Assembly: GCA_034007705.1 (NCBI GenBank)
Contig: JAVEQK010000001.1
Span: 1-64,000 of the forward strand
Reading direction: 5' to 3'
Origin: UBA10518 sp022837185
GTDB taxonomy: Bacteria; Desulfobacterota; Desulfobulbia; Desulfobulbales; Desulfobulbaceae
Length of the DNA stretch: 64,000 bases
The notes below the pieces were generated by a model. It made no database searches, had not been told where the DNA came from, and saw only the letters and a list, made by a program, of their open reading frames with translations. Position numbers and translations under genes: made by a program. Each line of letters starts with the position of its first letter. The stretch's first letter is position 1. This document shows positions 15,313 through 23,097 of this stretch, one piece after another.

Positions 15313-15525
15313 TCAGCAGCCCATCAGCGGCGCCCGTCTTTTGGACATGGACCTGATTTTCACCGTTTCGCCGGGCTCGAGGAGTGCGGCCTTGCGGCCG
15401 CAGTCAAGAACCAGGGTGTCCTTCCGGGCGGAGACGACCTTGCAGTCGATGATTTCAGCGGCCAGGGCCGCAGTTGCGAAGAGTCCCAGGACTGCCGCCA
15501 GGAAAACGATGCCGCTGATTTTCAT
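15313..15525 (-). CDS. Small secreted protein, unknown
   Basis: This 70-residue protein has a clear signal peptide (VFLAAVLGLFATAALA) followed by a short mature beta-rich segment (EIIDCKVVSARKDTLVLDCG) with two cysteines about 15 residues apart and a third at the very C-terminus (PLMGC). It has the appearance of a small periplasmic redox or metal-binding protein, but I do not recognise a family. It is convergent with the 5'-nucleotidase gene and lies 57 bases downstream of the carbonic anhydrase gene. Confidence 0.7.
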   Translation of the reverse strand: MKISGIVFLAAVLGLFATAALAAEIIDCKVVSARKDTLVLDCGRKAALLEPGETVKIRSMSKRRAPLMGC

Positions 15526-15582
15526 GGTTTCCTCCTTCTCATGGTTTCAGCCTCTGTCCGGTCCGGCCCGCCGGCCAGCCCT

Positions 15583-16212
15583 TCAGGATATGGCGTAGAG
15601 ACGCTCAACCTCTTCAGGCCCGGTGGTGCAGAGATCCAGATCCTTGAGGATGCCGTTGCCGATGCTGTATATCCATCCGTGCACGGCCAGTTCCATGCCG
15701 CTGCTCCAGGCATTCCGGACAATGGTCGTGTGGCAGATGTTGATGACCTGTTCGCGGACGTTCAGTTCGCAGAGCAGGTCGAACTTTTCCCGGTCGTCCG
15801 CCGTCGCCTCGAGCCGGGCGCGGTGCAGGCGGCAGATGTCCCTGATATGCCGGAGCCAGTTGTCGATCAGACCGTGCTCCCCGCCTTCCAGGGCCGCCTT
15901 GATCCCGCCGCAGCCGTAGTGGCCGCAGACGATGATATGGCGTATGCGCAGCACTTCGACGGCATACTGCAGCACCGACAGGCAGTTCAGATCGGTGTGG
16001 ATGACCAGGTTGGCGATGTTGCGGTGGACAAAAATTTCGCCGGGCAGCAGATCGACGATCTGGTTGGCAGGCACCCGGCTGTCTGAGCAGCCGATCCACA
16101 GATACTCGGGCTTCTGCTGCTTGGACAGCTTGAGGAAAAAATCCGGATCGGCCTGCTTTATGCCCGCCGCCCAGTGGCTGTTCCGTTCAAAAAGATGGTT
16201 GAGCACCCGCAT
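15583..16212 (-). CDS. can: Beta-class carbonic anhydrase
   Basis: This 209-residue zinc enzyme interconverts CO2 and bicarbonate. All active-site features are present: the CSDSR motif (Cys and Asp), VHRNIAN, and the second zinc pair HIIVCGHYGCGG (His and Cys). The length and the N-terminus (WAAGIKQADPDFFLKLSKQQ) match the E. coli Can group. No signal peptide is visible, so it is cytoplasmic. The ATG at 16212 has GGGAG about 9 bases upstream. Confidence 0.95.
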   Translation of the reverse strand: MRVLNHLFERNSHWAAGIKQADPDFFLKLSKQQKPEYLWIGCSDSRVPANQIVDLLPGEIFVHRNIANLVIHTDLNCLSVLQYAVEVLRIRHIIVCGHYGCGGIKAALEGGEHGLIDNWLRHIRDICRLHRARLEATADDREKFDLLCELNVREQVINICHTTIVRNAWSSGMELAVHGWIYSIGNGILKDLDLCTTGPEEVERLYAIS

Positions 16213-16506
16213 TATCGTAATCTCCCGGCTGCCGGTGTTGCCTCCCCGCCACAGTTATTCCTGCAGTAGAGCAGGAACGGTTCGCAGGCCTATCCTATTC
16301 GGATTTGCCGGGAGATGCAAGGGTGGGGAGGGAGATGAAACGGAGAGCGGGAAGGAATTTGAGTAGGCAGTCGGCAGCGTACTATAAAAGGCAGAAACGG
16401 GAGGACGGAACGCGGGTTCGCCGGGAGTTGGGGCAGTCGGTAGAAAATAAGGGTTGGATGCTTACGGAAGAAGGCAAGGGAGGAAGCAGAGAGAAGCGGT
16501 GCGGGG
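16213..16506. other. Intergenic region between carbonic anhydrase and DUF2784 genes
   Basis: This gap of 294 bases is purine-rich on the plus strand (about 16310-16500). I see no gene and no convincing promoter. Confidence 0.4.
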
Positions 16507-16878
16507 TCATGGTTTTTTTTTGGGCGGCGTACGCAGGGCCAGGAAATAGACGGCCGCGTTGATGAGAATGACGGCGGCGCCGAGGAGAAACTGGATTTCC
16601 CGCGTCAGGGCCGCCGGATAGATGATCGGGACAAGGTAGTGTTCGATGAAGCCACCTGCATATCCGGCCTGGCCGGCTTTTGACCGCAGCAGGTTTTCCA
16701 GCGGGGTGAGGGGGCAGAGCCAGCCCCGGAACTCGATGGCCGCCGCCCAGGCCGCCGCCGGCAGGTGGACGAAGGCCCATTTCCTGTCCCAGCGCGCCAG
16801 CACGCCGCCGGTGACGACGAAGACGATAAAGAGCAGGTGAATGAGGACAACCGTGTCAGCCAGTAATGAATAGAGCAT
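16507..16878 (-). CDS. DUF2784 membrane protein
   Basis: This 123-residue protein has four predicted membrane helices: ADTVVLIHLLFIVFVVTGGV, then WAFVHLPAAAWAAAI, then YLVPIIYPAAL, then FLLGAAVILINAAVYFLAL. It carries the DUF2784 pattern LADxVLxxHLLFI and GWLCPLTPLEN. The function of the family is unknown. ATG 16878 was preferred to an upstream TTG at 16938, which would add a low-complexity DFDFDFDPDF stretch encoded by a hexamer repeat. It may be the last gene of the AOR group or independent. Confidence 0.8.
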   Translation of the reverse strand: MLYSLLADTVVLIHLLFIVFVVTGGVLARWDRKWAFVHLPAAAWAAAIEFRGWLCPLTPLENLLRSKAGQAGYAGGFIEHYLVPIIYPAALTREIQFLLGAAVILINAAVYFLALRTPPKKKP

Positions 16879-16890
16879 CAATATCTCATA

Positions 16891-16920
16891 GAAATCGGGA
16901 TCGAAATCGAAATCGAAATC
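16891..16920. repeat. Tandem hexamer repeat (GAAATC/GGGATC)5
   Basis: Five contiguous 6-base units: GAAATC, GGGATC, then GAAATC three times. It lies just upstream of the DUF2784 start. It may be a microsatellite-like element able to change length. Confidence 0.85.
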
Positions 16921-17025
16921 GCAAAACCTTCCAGTCAATACAGGAAGATTGCGGAAACATGTTTATTCCCTCATTTACGCCCGCACAGTGCGGGGTAACG
17001 GCACCGGGAATGGAAGATTTTCGCC

Positions 17026-17436
17026 TTACCGGCCCAGGCCGAGGAGAAAGATTCCCGTCCAGGCCGCGGTCCTGATCCAGTTGGTCCGGATCAGCCGGTT
17101 GATGACGGCAGGGTTTTTGCCGTCCCTCCGCAGCGCCGTATGGCAGGGGATCGACAACAGAAGGCTGGAGGCCCAGACCATGGCGATGCCCGCCAAAATC
17201 AGGAGGGTGGATACGTCCGGCGCTGTCAGGAAAACCAGGACCGCCAGCGCCAACTGGGCCATCATCAGCGATCCGGCGATGGCGCTGATCAGTTGCATGT
17301 AGTGGCGGTGCCAGCCCCTGAACTCTTCCGTGTCGACATGGGCCAGGGAAGGGTAGATGATCAGCTGCACCAGCCAGATCAGTACAACCAGGCCGAAGTT
17401 GACCATGTCCAGCCACTGGTTGGGATTCACCGGCAT
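17026..17436 (-). CDS. Small four-helix membrane protein, unknown
   Basis: This 136-residue integral membrane protein has helices at about residues 10-28 (MVNFGLVVLIWLVQLIIYPSL begins it), 45-68, 75-97 and 120-134. Polar conserved-looking residues sit between helices 1 and 2 (FRGWHRHYMQLIS). I do not recognise a precise family. It lies 20 bases after the second ubiquitin-like gene in the AOR operon direction, so co-transcription is likely, but a functional link is not shown. Confidence 0.72.
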   Translation of the reverse strand: MPVNPNQWLDMVNFGLVVLIWLVQLIIYPSLAHVDTEEFRGWHRHYMQLISAIAGSLMMAQLALAVLVFLTAPDVSTLLILAGIAMVWASSLLLSIPCHTALRRDGKNPAVINRLIRTNWIRTAAWTGIFLLGLGR

Positions 17437-17456
17437 CTTCCGCTGTCCCCGACAGG

Positions 17457-17759
17457 CTATCTGCTCCGGTCGCCGGCCTGCTTGATCCCCAGGCAGTACC
17501 GGTGGGGGCCCGGAGTGCCGTACGGGACAAAGGCCACCCGGTCCCCGGCCCTGATGACATGGTCAAGCGGCCGGGCGACATGGTTGCAGAACACGGCTTC
17601 AATTTTGTCCAGGGGCAGTTCCAGGTCCAGGGCGATCTCCCTGGCGGTCCTGCCCCCGGGCGGCACCCGGAGCTCCACGGTGACCGGCAGCCCCTGTCTG
17701 GTCCGCAGAGTGTGCAGGAGGCCGAACATGCGGATGACCGCCGGTTTATCCGCGGCCAT
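17457..17759 (-). CDS. Ubiquitin-like MoaD/ThiS-related protein without GG tail
   Basis: This 100-residue beta-grasp protein (VTVELRVPPGGRTAREIALD, then EAVFCNHVARPLDHVIRAGDRVAFVPYG) is related to MoaD/ThiS. Instead of ending in the Gly-Gly needed for thiocarboxylate formation it continues GTPGPHRYCLGIKQAGDRSR. It probably is not a classic sulfur carrier, unless it is processed. It follows the ThiF-like gene in the AOR operon, a recurring arrangement, suggesting a role in tungstopterin enzyme assembly. Confidence 0.78.
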   Translation of the reverse strand: MAADKPAVIRMFGLLHTLRTRQGLPVTVELRVPPGGRTAREIALDLELPLDKIEAVFCNHVARPLDHVIRAGDRVAFVPYGTPGPHRYCLGIKQAGDRSR

Positions 17760-17783
17760 GGCAAAGCTGCATCGGGTGATGGT

Positions 17784-18617
17784 TCATGCCTGATCCTCCT
17801 TCAGGGAGACTTCTTCCACTTCAAAATGATAGAGGTCAACGTCAAGGCACCGGTTGCGGAGCGGCTCGCCGACATGCAGAACCAGTTTGGCGACCTCGGC
17901 GACCTGCAGGGAGGCAATCACCGCCGGGGTGAACGCCGGGTTGCCCTGACGGGATTCGATGCCCGGCAGTTCATGGTTGCGGGGGTAGAGCCGCCGCATG
18001 GTTCCGTCGCCGGGAAACTGGGTTGCCACGCGGCCGTACCAGCCCGCGATGGTCCCATGCACCAGGGGAATGGAGCGGGCATCGCATCTGTCCGCCAGCA
18101 GCAGCCGGGCAGGGATGGAATCCAGCCCGTCGACGGCCACATCAACTCCACGCAGGAGTTCATCGCCGTTATGCCGGGCAAAGGCTTCGGCGACCGGCAG
18201 GCAGGTCACGGCGGGATTGATGGTTGCGACCCGGCGGGCGGCGGCTTCCGCCTTTTTCTGACCCACCAGGTCCGGGGTGGCGAACAGCTGCCGGTTCAGG
18301 TTGTGCTCCTCGAAGACATCCGGATCAACGGCGACGATCACGCCAATGCCCAGCCGGGCCAGTTCCTCGATAACGTACCCGCCGAGCCCGCCGCAGCCGA
18401 CGACCGCCACCCGGCTCCGAAACAGGGCAAGCTGCTGGTCAATGGATATCGTCTCCCTGTTCCTCTGGTAGCGGACCGGCAGGATGGAGTTGCCGAGAGC
18501 GGTTTCCTCGACCTGGGCCAGGGTCAGCCCGAAAAGCCCGGCCGCCTCCGCCTGGTCGGCCAGGGGCAGCAGACCGTCCGGCGCCCGGTCGCGGAGAAAT
18601 TGCACGAGGTTCCGCAC
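17784..18617 (-). CDS. ThiF/MoeB/HesA-type E1-like adenylyltransferase
   Basis: This 277-residue E1-like enzyme has the Rossmann nucleotide site (VAVVGCGGLGGYVIEELAR), a DxDxF-type segment (VDPDVFEEHNLNRQLF) and DGLDSIPARLLLADRC. It should adenylate the C-terminus of a ubiquitin-like partner; the GG-ended MoaD-like protein encoded one base upstream is the natural substrate. The paired CxxC zinc motifs of classic MoeB/ThiF are absent. It lies in the AOR operon, implying a dedicated cofactor-sulfuration branch. Confidence 0.88.
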   Translation of the reverse strand: MRNLVQFLRDRAPDGLLPLADQAEAAGLFGLTLAQVEETALGNSILPVRYQRNRETISIDQQLALFRSRVAVVGCGGLGGYVIEELARLGIGVIVAVDPDVFEEHNLNRQLFATPDLVGQKKAEAAARRVATINPAVTCLPVAEAFARHNGDELLRGVDVAVDGLDSIPARLLLADRCDARSIPLVHGTIAGWYGRVATQFPGDGTMRRLYPRNHELPGIESRQGNPAFTPAVIASLQVAEVAKLVLHVGEPLRNRCLDVDLYHFEVEEVSLKEDQA

Positions 18618-18618
18618 T

Positions 18619-18843
18619 TCAGCCCCCGCCGACGAGCGGAAAAAGGGACAGGGCGTCGCCCTCGGCCAGGGCCTGGTCGATGGAGGCGTTGCGGCCGTTG
18701 ATGAAGATGATGCCCACTTCCGCTTCGGGAATCCCCAGCTCGGTGACGATCTGCTTCACGGTGACAGGCGCGTCGTACTGCCTGGTTTCCTCCTTGAAGC
18801 GGCCGATCCGGAAGCCGGCGAAAAGCCTGACTGTAACCTGCAT
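18619..18843 (-). CDS. MoaD/ThiS-like sulfur carrier
   Basis: This 74-residue beta-grasp protein (MQVTVRLFAGFRIGRFKEET, then IIFINGRNASIDQALAEGD) ends in ...FPLVGGG. The terminal Gly-Gly is needed for adenylation and thiocarboxylation. The final residue is one Gly beyond the usual GG, as in some family members. It lies between aor and the E1-like gene (1-base gap), so it probably supplies sulfur for the dithiolene of the AOR tungstopterin cofactor. Confidence 0.88.
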   Translation of the reverse strand: MQVTVRLFAGFRIGRFKEETRQYDAPVTVKQIVTELGIPEAEVGIIFINGRNASIDQALAEGDALSLFPLVGGG

Positions 18844-18933
18844 GGGTTCATTGTAGCAGGTTTCCGCGGCGCAGGAAAGGGGCGGCGGCCGATCCGCCCC
18901 TGTTTTCCGGCATCCCCGTCAAACCGTGCCGGG

Positions 18934-20667
18934 TCAGAAGTTCCAGAACTCGTCGATTTCCTCCCCGGTAAAGTCCCAGACCACGTTGTGCGGCGGCAGT
19001 TCTTCCCGGGAGAAGAATTCCGGCAGCCGGTCGTCCTTGTTGGTGAAGCCCGCCGCCAGGTTGAATTGATGCTCGGTGCGCAGGATGTTCTTGCCCAGCT
19101 CGGTGACGTCGTCGGCGGTCAGACTGATGCCGAAGCGGGCGTTGATCATGTCGACGATGGCGGTGAACGCCTCCGGGATGTCCAGGGCCGGGAAGGCGAC
19201 AAAGATGCAGAGGCCGGCGCTGTCCAGAGCCGCGGTGGCGATCTGCAGGTTGCGCGACAACTCGACCTGGCCTTCCTTTTTCAGGGGGTCGACGTCGCCG
19301 CCGACCTTGAGGATGTTGGTGGCCACGGCATAGCCGGCGGTATGATCGGCGCCCATGGTGCTGGTGCAGTAGGTGATGCCGATGCCCTTTACCGCCCGTG
19401 GGTCATAGGCCGGGATCGCCTGGTTCTTGACCACCGGCACGCGGGTGACGCCGTACGCTTTGCCCACGGCGCCGGCGCCGCTGCCGATGAGCCGCCCCAG
19501 GGGCGTGCCCCGGCGGACATCCTGGTCCAGGATGCGGAGAATGCCGGCCCCGTCGCCGAAGGGCAGCAGGCCGCCCTCCATGGCCACGCCCATGGTCACC
19601 GAGGTCTCGATGGTGTCGACGCCGATGTCGTCCATCAGACTGTCGGCCTCGGCGATCTGGTCCAGGTCGTCCACGCAGCAGTCGGCGCCCATGGCCCAGA
19701 TGGACTCGTACTCAAAGCCGGAGGTCTTGTATTTGCCATTGGCATCATTGAATATCTGCGAACACTGGATGACGCAGCCCATGTGGCAGCCGTGCCTGGT
19801 CTTGCCGCCCCGCTTCTCGATGAGGTCGTGCATGGTCTCGCCGGAGATGTTGTCGTGGTGCTCGAACTGGCCGTAGCGGAAATTGCGGGTGGGCAGGCCG
19901 CCGGCCTCGTTGATGACGTTGATCAGCACCGAGGTGCCGTAGGTGGGCAGCCCCTGGCCGCTGACCGGGTGCTCCTGCAGGGCCCTGGCAAAGACCCTGA
20001 CCGCCGTTTTGAATTTCTCCGGTTCGGCGATGGGCACCGCCGCCTCCCTGGGCACGTTGACGGCGATGCATTTCACCCTCTTGGAGCCCATGACCGCCCC
20101 CAGTCCACCGCGGCCGGCGCTGCGGACCTTGCCCTCCGGGTCCTTGACCGAGATGTTGGCGACGGCCATTTTCATTTCTCCGGCCGGGCCGATGGAGATC
20201 ACCCCGGTTCTGTCGCCGTGCCGCTCCACCATGGCGTTGACCACGGCGAAATTTCCCTTGCCGGTCAGGCCGGGCTCCTCGCTGATGGTCACGCCGTCGG
20301 CGGTGACATGGAGGCTGTACCAGGCATCTTTTTCCGGCTGCCCCTCGATGATCAGGGCCTTGATTCCGAGTTTGGCGAGCTGCTGGGAGGCGGTTCCGCC
20401 GGCGTTGCTTTCCTTGATGGTCCCGGTCAGGGGACTCTTGGCGCCGACGCTGAGCCGGCCCGAGTTCGCAGTCACGGTGCCGCTGAGCAGGCCGGGAGCG
20501 AAAACGAGCTTGTTGTCCGGCCCCAGGGGATGACAGGTGGGGGGCACCTCGGCGGCGACAATGGTCGAGGTCAGGCCGCGGCCGCCCAGTCCGGCCCACT
20601 GTTCCGGAACATCCTCGGTTTTTACCGTGAGATCCGTCATGTTTACCCGATACATTCTGTCAGCCAT
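18934..20667 (-). CDS. aor: Tungsten-type aldehyde:ferredoxin oxidoreductase
   Basis: This 577-residue AOR-family enzyme should oxidise aldehydes to acids with ferredoxin, using tungstopterin and a 4Fe-4S cluster in the cytoplasm. The N-terminal pterin domain has GGRGLTSTIVAAEV and LVFAPGLLSGT. The cluster motif CHMGCVIQC (CX3CX3C) lies in the middle, with the fourth Cys in DSAGLCIF near residue 490. KAYGVTRVPVVKNQAIPAYD matches the second half. A GGAGG site precedes ATG 20667. It heads an operon with MoaD-like and E1-like genes. The exact aldehyde is unknown. Confidence 0.94.
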   Translation of the reverse strand: MADRMYRVNMTDLTVKTEDVPEQWAGLGGRGLTSTIVAAEVPPTCHPLGPDNKLVFAPGLLSGTVTANSGRLSVGAKSPLTGTIKESNAGGTASQQLAKLGIKALIIEGQPEKDAWYSLHVTADGVTISEEPGLTGKGNFAVVNAMVERHGDRTGVISIGPAGEMKMAVANISVKDPEGKVRSAGRGGLGAVMGSKRVKCIAVNVPREAAVPIAEPEKFKTAVRVFARALQEHPVSGQGLPTYGTSVLINVINEAGGLPTRNFRYGQFEHHDNISGETMHDLIEKRGGKTRHGCHMGCVIQCSQIFNDANGKYKTSGFEYESIWAMGADCCVDDLDQIAEADSLMDDIGVDTIETSVTMGVAMEGGLLPFGDGAGILRILDQDVRRGTPLGRLIGSGAGAVGKAYGVTRVPVVKNQAIPAYDPRAVKGIGITYCTSTMGADHTAGYAVATNILKVGGDVDPLKKEGQVELSRNLQIATAALDSAGLCIFVAFPALDIPEAFTAIVDMINARFGISLTADDVTELGKNILRTEHQFNLAAGFTNKDDRLPEFFSREELPPHNVVWDFTGEEIDEFWNF

Positions 20668-20900
20668 TTTCTGCCTCCCATGGGTCCTGTGATTGTCGTG
20701 GTATGCTGATCGGTGATCCCGCCTCCCGGCTGATGAGATCCGGCTGCGGGTGCTTTTCCGTCGCCGCCCTGGGCGCCGGGACGTTCAAGAAGATTCCGGC
20801 CCCGGACTCCGGGGACATCCGGACAGCCGCATTTCTGTCGCCTGTTCCCTTCGTTGCAGCCCCAAGGCCGGAACAACGGAGAAAAAACGGGAATGAATAC
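20668..20900 (-). promoter_or_regulatory. Long GC-rich leader of the AOR operon
   Basis: About 230 bases separate the predicted transcription start (near 20897) from the aor ATG. The RNA can form several GC hairpins, for example CCCCGG-AGT-CCGGGG (about 20801-20816). Molybdenum/tungsten cofactor riboswitches occur upstream of such genes in related bacteria, but I could not match the conserved motif, so the nature of this leader is open. Confidence 0.5.
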
Positions 20901-20903
20901 TCT

Positions 20904-20932
20904 ATTATCGGAAGCGCGCCGGAGGGTGTCAA
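20904..20932 (-). promoter_or_regulatory. Sigma-70 promoter of the AOR operon
   Basis: On the minus strand a perfect TTGACA -35 (20927-20932) and a GATAAT -10 (20904-20909) are separated by 17 bases. Confidence 0.85.
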
Positions 20933-20952
20933 GCAATTTAACAGATTGATTT

Positions 20953-20970
20953 TATGCTTTTTTTGGCATA
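20953..20970. promoter_or_regulatory. Dyad TATGC-N8-GCATA upstream of AOR promoter
   Basis: Perfect 5-base arms with an A/T-rich 8-base spacer lie about 21 bases upstream of the -35 box, where an activator could bind. A ModE-type regulator encoded about 1.3 kb away is one candidate binder, by inference. Confidence 0.5.
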
Positions 20971-21111
20971 CTTTTGGGGTGCTGGACCCAGGCTGGAACC
21001 CATATCCCGGCCCGGGAAAAATCAGGGCGGAAAGTGGGTCGGCAGGAACCTGCTCGGAAAACACGGAAACATGCTGCCTGCGAGAAAGCAGATTGCGGTG
21101 CGGAAATTTTT

Positions 21112-21849
21112 TTACGGGGCGGAAGAACGGGAAAGGCCTCCGACAGCAGCAAGCATCAGGGCCGGCCGGTTGGTGCAGATCTTGTCCACGCCCAGGGCGT
21201 GCCAGAAGGGTAACAAATCCGGGTAATCCACCGTCCAGACGCTGACGCGGACTCCATGCCCATGTGCCTCGGCGACAAGTCCCTTGTCCACTGTCCGATG
21301 GCTGCAGTGGATCCATGGTAAACCATGCCGCCTGGCGGCCGCCAGAGCCTCAGGCCCGTTCCCGATCAACGCCAGGGCAATTTCAGGAGCCATGGCGCGA
21401 ACCTGCAGCAGGGAGGGCAGATCAAAGGAGGACACGATGTATTTCCGCTCCTTGCCGAACCGGCGCAGAAGCCCCGCGACGCTTACCGGCACAGGAGCTC
21501 CCGCGGGGAATGTTTTGATCTCCACATTCAGGAGAACAGGGGTCGGGGCGACTATTTCCAGCACATCGCTCAGGCGGGGAATTCTTTCCCCGGCGAACGC
21601 CCTGCCGAACTTGGCCCCCGCATCGAGACGGAGAAGTTCGTCAACCGTCATGTCCCAGACATACCCGGAACCATCGGTGGTCCGGTCCACGGTGGCGTCG
21701 TGAATCACCATGGGCGTCCCGTCCCTGGCAGGACGGACATCGAGTTCGATGCTGGGAACGCCTGACCCGAGAGCCCGTTTGAACGCCGCCAGGGTATTCT
21801 CGGGGGCATTCGAGCTGTCGCCCCGGTGCGCTTCAATCAATGGCTTCAT
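21112..21849 (-). CDS. Glycerophosphodiester phosphodiesterase
   Basis: This 245-residue GDPD enzyme has the catalytic N-terminal signature EAHRGDSSNAPENTLAAF (two His/Arg/Glu positions), ELDVRPARDGTPMVIHD and the C-terminal VSVWTVDYPDLLPF and DKICTNRPAL. It hydrolyses glycerophosphodiesters to glycerol-3-phosphate and an alcohol for phospholipid turnover. No signal peptide is visible, so it is cytoplasmic (UgpQ-like). It has its own divergent promoter and is not part of the AOR operon. Confidence 0.92.
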   Translation of the reverse strand: MKPLIEAHRGDSSNAPENTLAAFKRALGSGVPSIELDVRPARDGTPMVIHDATVDRTTDGSGYVWDMTVDELLRLDAGAKFGRAFAGERIPRLSDVLEIVAPTPVLLNVEIKTFPAGAPVPVSVAGLLRRFGKERKYIVSSFDLPSLLQVRAMAPEIALALIGNGPEALAAARRHGLPWIHCSHRTVDKGLVAEAHGHGVRVSVWTVDYPDLLPFWHALGVDKICTNRPALMLAAVGGLSRSSAP

Positions 21850-21970
21850 GTCGCCGCGTTCGTTTATTCAGAGACATTTCCTGGATACTGCGGGTGTCCC
21901 CTTGTTCCCCGACCTGGACGGATGCCCTTGGCAGCACGGCAGGGCAAAATTGTCCGGCCCCTTTGATCCA

Positions 21971-22000
21971 ATTATATGATTGGCGAATAAATAAAGTCAA
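21971..22000 (-). promoter_or_regulatory. Sigma-70 promoter of the GDPD gene
   Basis: On the minus strand TTGACT (21995-22000) and a perfect TATAAT (21971-21976) are separated by 18 bases. The leader to the start codon would be about 115 bases. Confidence 0.75.
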
Positions 22001-22140
22001 ATAGGAGAAGTGAAGGAATCGGCCATCGCAACAAGCAGGAAAAATCGGGAGACGGCAATCATCATATAGCGGGAAAGGTTGCCCGCGCATGAATAAGGGC
22101 GTCCCGCTGTTACAGCCTGATGTTTCTGCCGGAAATTGGT

Positions 22141-22169
22141 TTGATTTTCTCGTGATATATATGTATTAT
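22141..22169 (+). promoter_or_regulatory. Sigma-70 promoter of the ModE-type regulator gene with AT-rich operator
   Basis: TTGATT (22141-22146) and TATTAT (22164-22169) are separated by 17 bases. The spacer and downstream bases (22153-22180) form an alternating AT tract with repeated ATATAT, similar in character to ModE-family operators, so autoregulation is plausible. Confidence 0.7.
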
Positions 22170-22260
22170 ATGGATATATTTATTCATGGAATAGTATTCT
22201 GCATGCTGGCGGAGGAAGGTGAATAAACTTTGGGCGGAACGGCAAGGCAGGGGAGTTGTC

Positions 22261-22614
22261 ATGGCGAAAGCAAAGAAGCACTTTCTCATACGGTCAAAAA
22301 TCTGGATCGAGGATGAACAGGGCGAAGTGGTATTCGGGAGCGGCAGGTACCTGATCCTTGAGACCGTGGACCGCACGAGATCCCTTCAGGCGGCTGCCAA
22401 GGAACTGAAAATGAGCTACAGGGCGCTGTGGGGGAGGATCAAGGCATCGGAGCAGCGTTTGGGGCATGCCCTGGTCATGCGGGACGGCAAGGGATCAAAG
22501 TTGACGCCCTTTGCCGAGAACCTGCTGGTCCAGTATCGGAAAGTGCAGGAAAACATCCGGGACGAATCGGACGAAATCTACAACGATCTTATTTCCGAGT
22601 ATATTGAACAATGA
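22261..22614 (+). CDS. Single-domain ModE-type HTH regulator
   Basis: This 117-residue LysR-like winged-helix protein is related to the N-terminal domain of ModE: KIWIEDEQGEVVFGSGRYLI, then TRSLQAAAKELKMSYRALWG and GSKLTPFAENLLVQY. It has no C-terminal molybdate-binding (TOBE) domain. Such stand-alone proteins control molybdate or tungstate genes in sulfate reducers, and the tungsten enzyme AOR is encoded nearby. ATG 22261 was chosen with GGGGAG 6 bases upstream; GTG 22219 in the same frame is less likely. Confidence 0.87.
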   Translation: MAKAKKHFLIRSKIWIEDEQGEVVFGSGRYLILETVDRTRSLQAAAKELKMSYRALWGRIKASEQRLGHALVMRDGKGSKLTPFAENLLVQYRKVQENIRDESDEIYNDLISEYIEQ

Positions 22615-22701
22615 AGACCGGTTTTCGTTTCGGGAAGGACGTTCGCAAGGAGCTGCATTGCGCCCGCAAGGGGTTGCCGGGAACCTGCAAAATGTCTCCC
22701 T

Positions 22702-23097
22702 TCACGAACCGGTTTGATCCAATTTAGTGAGAATTTTTTCGAAGTTTTCCACCCATACCGGAGCCACCAGTCCCTCCTGAAACCACATGATGGACTGGAG
22801 CAGGACAAGCGCCCGGAAATCTTTCAGGGATTCGGCATAATCAGGATGATCGAAAAAGCTGGTCGCCACCGACAGGGCGAGATCATGGGTTGAGTAGGGT
22901 ATCGGCCCGGAGTGTTGGATTTCCGCCAGCTTCCGCACCTCCTGCCTGTCTACTATCCCCATCAGTATTTCCTTGGCGGCCACGGTTATCGCCTCGTCCA
23001 GGTTTGCCCGCTTCGGCGGCGGCGGATTGCCGTAGACGGACAAGATGAACTCGTTCACGGAATTGGCCGGTTTTTTATTCCTGAAAAATCCGAACAT
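22702..23097 (-). CDS. Hypothetical soluble protein
   Basis: This 131-residue protein begins MFGFFRNKKPANSVNEFI, followed by a helical body (LDEAITVAAKEILMGIVDRQ, then SVATSFFDHPDYAESLKDF). It has no signal peptide or membrane helix and no known motif that I recognise. ATG 23097 is preceded by AGGAG, supporting this start over 23145. It is convergent with the ModE-type gene. Confidence 0.7.
   Translation of the reverse strand: MFGFFRNKKPANSVNEFILSVYGNPPPPKRANLDEAITVAAKEILMGIVDRQEVRKLAEIQHSGPIPYSTHDLALSVATSFFDHPDYAESLKDFRALVLLQSIMWFQEGLVAPVWVENFEKILTKLDQTGS

Noticed and set aside
18484..20709. 741-codon ORF antisense to the AOR gene
   Set aside because: It is a frame shadow of aor; the minus-strand frame has all AOR motifs and a ribosome site, this one has none.
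20668..20900. Molybdenum/tungsten cofactor riboswitch in the aor leader
   Set aside because: Context is right and the leader is long, but the conserved sequence blocks could not be aligned by eye; listed only as a structured leader.
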